DNA of 8,922 bases from Acidiferrobacteraceae bacterium (lineage in GTDB: Bacteria; Pseudomonadota; Gammaproteobacteria; Arenicellales; UBA868), in contig PCBE01000055.1 in NCBI GenBank assembly GCA_002731295.1, positions 3,975-12,896 on the forward strand. Reading direction: 5' to 3'. Every line of letters starts with the position of its first letter. Within the stretch, counting starts at the first letter, position 1. The notes beneath the pieces were generated by a model. That model searched no databases. It saw only the letters and a program-made list of their open reading frames with translations, and had not been told where the DNA came from. Below, piece after piece: positions 7,546 through 8,922 of the stretch. The translations under genes were made by a program, and so were the position numbers.

Positions 7546-8304
7546 ATGATCTCGGCTGATCTTAACGGTAAGTGCGTTCTAGTGACCGGTGGTCTATCCG
7601 GTATTGGTCTTTCTGCTGTAAAGACCTTCGGCGCCTGCGGTGCACGGGTAGCCGTTAATCACCTGCCGAATGACCCGACGACCAAGCAGGTGCTGGATGA
7701 ACTCAACCGGGATGGGTACCTCATTGTCAGCGCGCCCGGCGACGTTTCGGATCCTGACCAGACTGAAACCATGGTCGAACAGGCGATCGAAACTCTCGGA
7801 CGCCTGGATATTCTGATCAATAATGCCGGCACATCGAATACCAGAGCACCCATCGCCTTCGATGATCTGGAAGCGATGTCAGAAGCGTTTTGGGCAAAGA
7901 TTATGCAGACCAACCTGATCGGCGCGTTTCGATGTGCCCGTGCAGCATCCCCGGCTCTCAGGTCAGCAAAAGGTGCCATCGTCAGTACGGCGTCGGTCGC
8001 AGGCCTGGGTGTGCCAGGCAGCAGCATTGCCTACGGTGCAAGCAAAGCGGGCCTGATCAACCTGACCCGGTCTCTGGCCCATGCGCTGGCACCCGACGTA
8101 CGGGTCAATGCAGTCGCACCTGGACTGGTGCGCACACCCTGGACTGACCCCTGGCCTGATGAACGCAAAGCACAGACCATCGCGAACTGTTTGCTGGATC
8201 GAATGGTCGAACCCGAGGAAATTTCAGCGACCATGCTGTTCCTGGCCTGTAATCCGGCCATAACCGGCCAGACTGTCGCGGTCGATTGTGGGCGAACGAG
8301 CTAA
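7546..8304 (+). CDS. classical short-chain dehydrogenase/reductase, substrate unknown
   Basis: This 252-residue cytoplasmic SDR shows all classical motifs: TGGLSGIG at 14-21, NNAG at 92-95, and catalytic Ser150, Tyr163 and Lys167 (YGASK). NAVAPGLVRTPW (188-199) follows the active-site helix. The C-terminus ends TGQTVAVDCGRTS, where Cys248 replaces the first Gly of the usual VDGG ending. The second beta strand ends VAVNHLPND without an acidic residue at its tip, which mildly favours NADP(H). AGGT is about 9 bases before the ATG and is a modest ribosome-binding site. It is 63 bases after the OYE-family gene and 78 bases before the amidohydrolase, all on the same strand, so a shared transcript is likely. 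It differs clearly from the SDR in the left operon and is not a duplicate of it. It probably interconverts an alcohol and a ketone made or used by its neighbours; this is inference. Confidence 0.92.
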   Translation: MISADLNGKCVLVTGGLSGIGLSAVKTFGACGARVAVNHLPNDPTTKQVLDELNRDGYLIVSAPGDVSDPDQTETMVEQAIETLGRLDILINNAGTSNTRAPIAFDDLEAMSEAFWAKIMQTNLIGAFRCARAASPALRSAKGAIVSTASVAGLGVPGSSIAYGASKAGLINLTRSLAHALAPDVRVNAVAPGLVRTPWTDPWPDERKAQTIANCLLDRMVEPEEISATMLFLACNPAITGQTVAVDCGRTS

Positions 8305-8320
8305 ACAATCACCCGTTCGC
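8292..8320 (+). other. small inverted repeat after the second SDR gene
   Basis: A perfect seven-base inverted repeat, GCGAACG (8292-8298) and CGTTCGC (8314-8320), with a 15-base loop spans the stop codon of the SDR gene. No run of T follows, so it is not a convincing intrinsic terminator. It could stabilise the message or weakly attenuate read-through to the amidohydrolase gene. Confidence 0.3.
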
Positions 8321-8382
8321 GACCTTAAGCTCGACCCAAATTCAACGCTAAGTCCATTCCCGGCAAGAATCTGAATTCTGCT

Positions 8383-8922
8383 ATGCCGTTTACTCTCATC
8401 ACTAACGGCAGGGTTCTGGATACTGAGACATCGACCGCACCCGCGGCCGATATCCTGATCAACCAGGGCAGGATAGAGACCGTTGGGCCGCCGGGAATCG
8501 CCGCGCCCCAGGGTGCTACAGTCATTGATGCTGCTGAGCGGCTGATAATTCCAGGGCTGATCAACAGCCACACCCATGGGCATGGCAGCCTTTATAAAGG
8601 TGGGGGCGACCGCTGGACTCTTGAACTGTTATTGAATGCCGGGCCGTGGCTCGCGGGCGAACGCACCCTGGAACACAAGTACCTGGCGGCATCGTTAGCG
8701 GCAGCCGAAATGCTGTCTAAAGGCTGCACGGCGGTCTATGACCTGTACGTGGAAATACCCGCACCCACCCTGGAGGGAATGCATGCGGTCGGGCAGGCGT
8801 ATCACGACGCCGGCATACGGGCTGTCGTGGCACCGATGATTGCGGATCGGACATTTTTTCAGGCGATCCCTGACCTCGTCGAGGCGTTACCTGAAACGCT
8901 TCGCGAGCATGTGCAAAAAAAA
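8383..8922 (+). CDS. metal-dependent amidohydrolase / aminohydrolase, N-terminal part
   Basis: This is the first 180 codons of a gene that runs off the right edge in frame. It opens MPFTLITNGRVLDTETST, the small beta-sandwich start typical of amidohydrolases. Then comes the strand ADILINQGRIETVGP and the metal-binding hallmark IIPGLINSHTHGHGSLYKG (55-73), where His63 and His65 would bind the first metal ion. KGCTAVYDLY (113-122) matches the next barrel strand of the cytosine deaminase/chlorohydrolase-like subgroup (TRZ/ATZ, SsnA). Later metal ligands and the catalytic Asp lie outside the window. The family hydrolyses C-N or similar bonds such as deamination or dechlorination of heterocycles, amides or cyclic amidines. 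No Shine-Dalgarno is evident; the ATG is the only start after an in-frame TAA at 8326-8328. It is third in the plus-strand trio, and its link to nitrogen chemistry fits an amino-aromatic context, but its substrate cannot be read from the sequence. Confidence 0.88.
   Translation, partial: MPFTLITNGRVLDTETSTAPAADILINQGRIETVGPPGIAAPQGATVIDAAERLIIPGLINSHTHGHGSLYKGGGDRWTLELLLNAGPWLAGERTLEHKYLAASLAAAEMLSKGCTAVYDLYVEIPAPTLEGMHAVGQAYHDAGIRAVVAPMIADRTFFQAIPDLVEALPETLREHVQKK

Noticed and set aside
8915..8922. Run of eight A at the right edge inside the amidohydrolase frame
   Set aside because: It could be a slippage site or an edge artefact, but it is in frame as Lys codons and nothing beyond it can be seen.

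Overview
The window is gene-dense bacterial DNA with no gene-free stretch over 80 bases and no visible tRNA, rRNA, CRISPR array or insertion sequence. Moderately GC-rich composition, tightly coupled operons and the enzyme families suggest an aerobic heterotrophic proteobacterium. I cannot name a genus.

Left arm (minus strand, about 5947 down to 1). This is one compact catabolic operon. In transcription order it holds a fused flavin monooxygenase/old-yellow-enzyme reductase, a short-chain dehydrogenase, a MarR-family regulator, a crotonase-fold enzyme, an acyl-CoA dehydrogenase and the first 92 codons of an AMP-forming acyl/aryl-CoA ligase that runs off the left edge. The first five genes overlap or abut by a few bases (TAATG, ATGA, ATGA/AGGAGG, one-base gap). 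The content matches the CoA-dependent aerobic 2-aminobenzoate (anthranilate) pathway described in Azoarcus evansii. There a ligase makes 2-aminobenzoyl-CoA, the fusion flavoenzyme hydroxylates and then reduces the ring, and beta-oxidation-like enzymes process the alicyclic thioester under a MarR-type regulator. Specificity for 2-aminobenzoyl-CoA rather than salicyloyl-CoA or another ortho-substituted benzoyl-CoA is inferred from the gene set.

Divergent junction (5948-6027). This 80-base AT-rich spacer contains a good sigma70-type promoter for the minus operon, a weaker plus-strand candidate overlapping it, and short repeats that could be the MarR operator.

Right arm (plus strand, 6028 to 8922). 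A stand-alone OYE-family flavin oxidoreductase with an unusual C-terminal cysteine pattern is followed by a second short-chain dehydrogenase and the first 180 codons of a metal-dependent amidohydrolase. This trio is not part of the described 2-aminobenzoate cluster as I know it, and its substrate is unknown. Its position suggests a linked peripheral step, either making the aromatic acid or handling an amino or oxo intermediate.

The most unusual points are a crotonase lacking both canonical hydratase glutamates but carrying an aspartate where isomerase and dehalogenase relatives have one, and the uncharacterised OYE-SDR-amidohydrolase trio facing the pathway operon.
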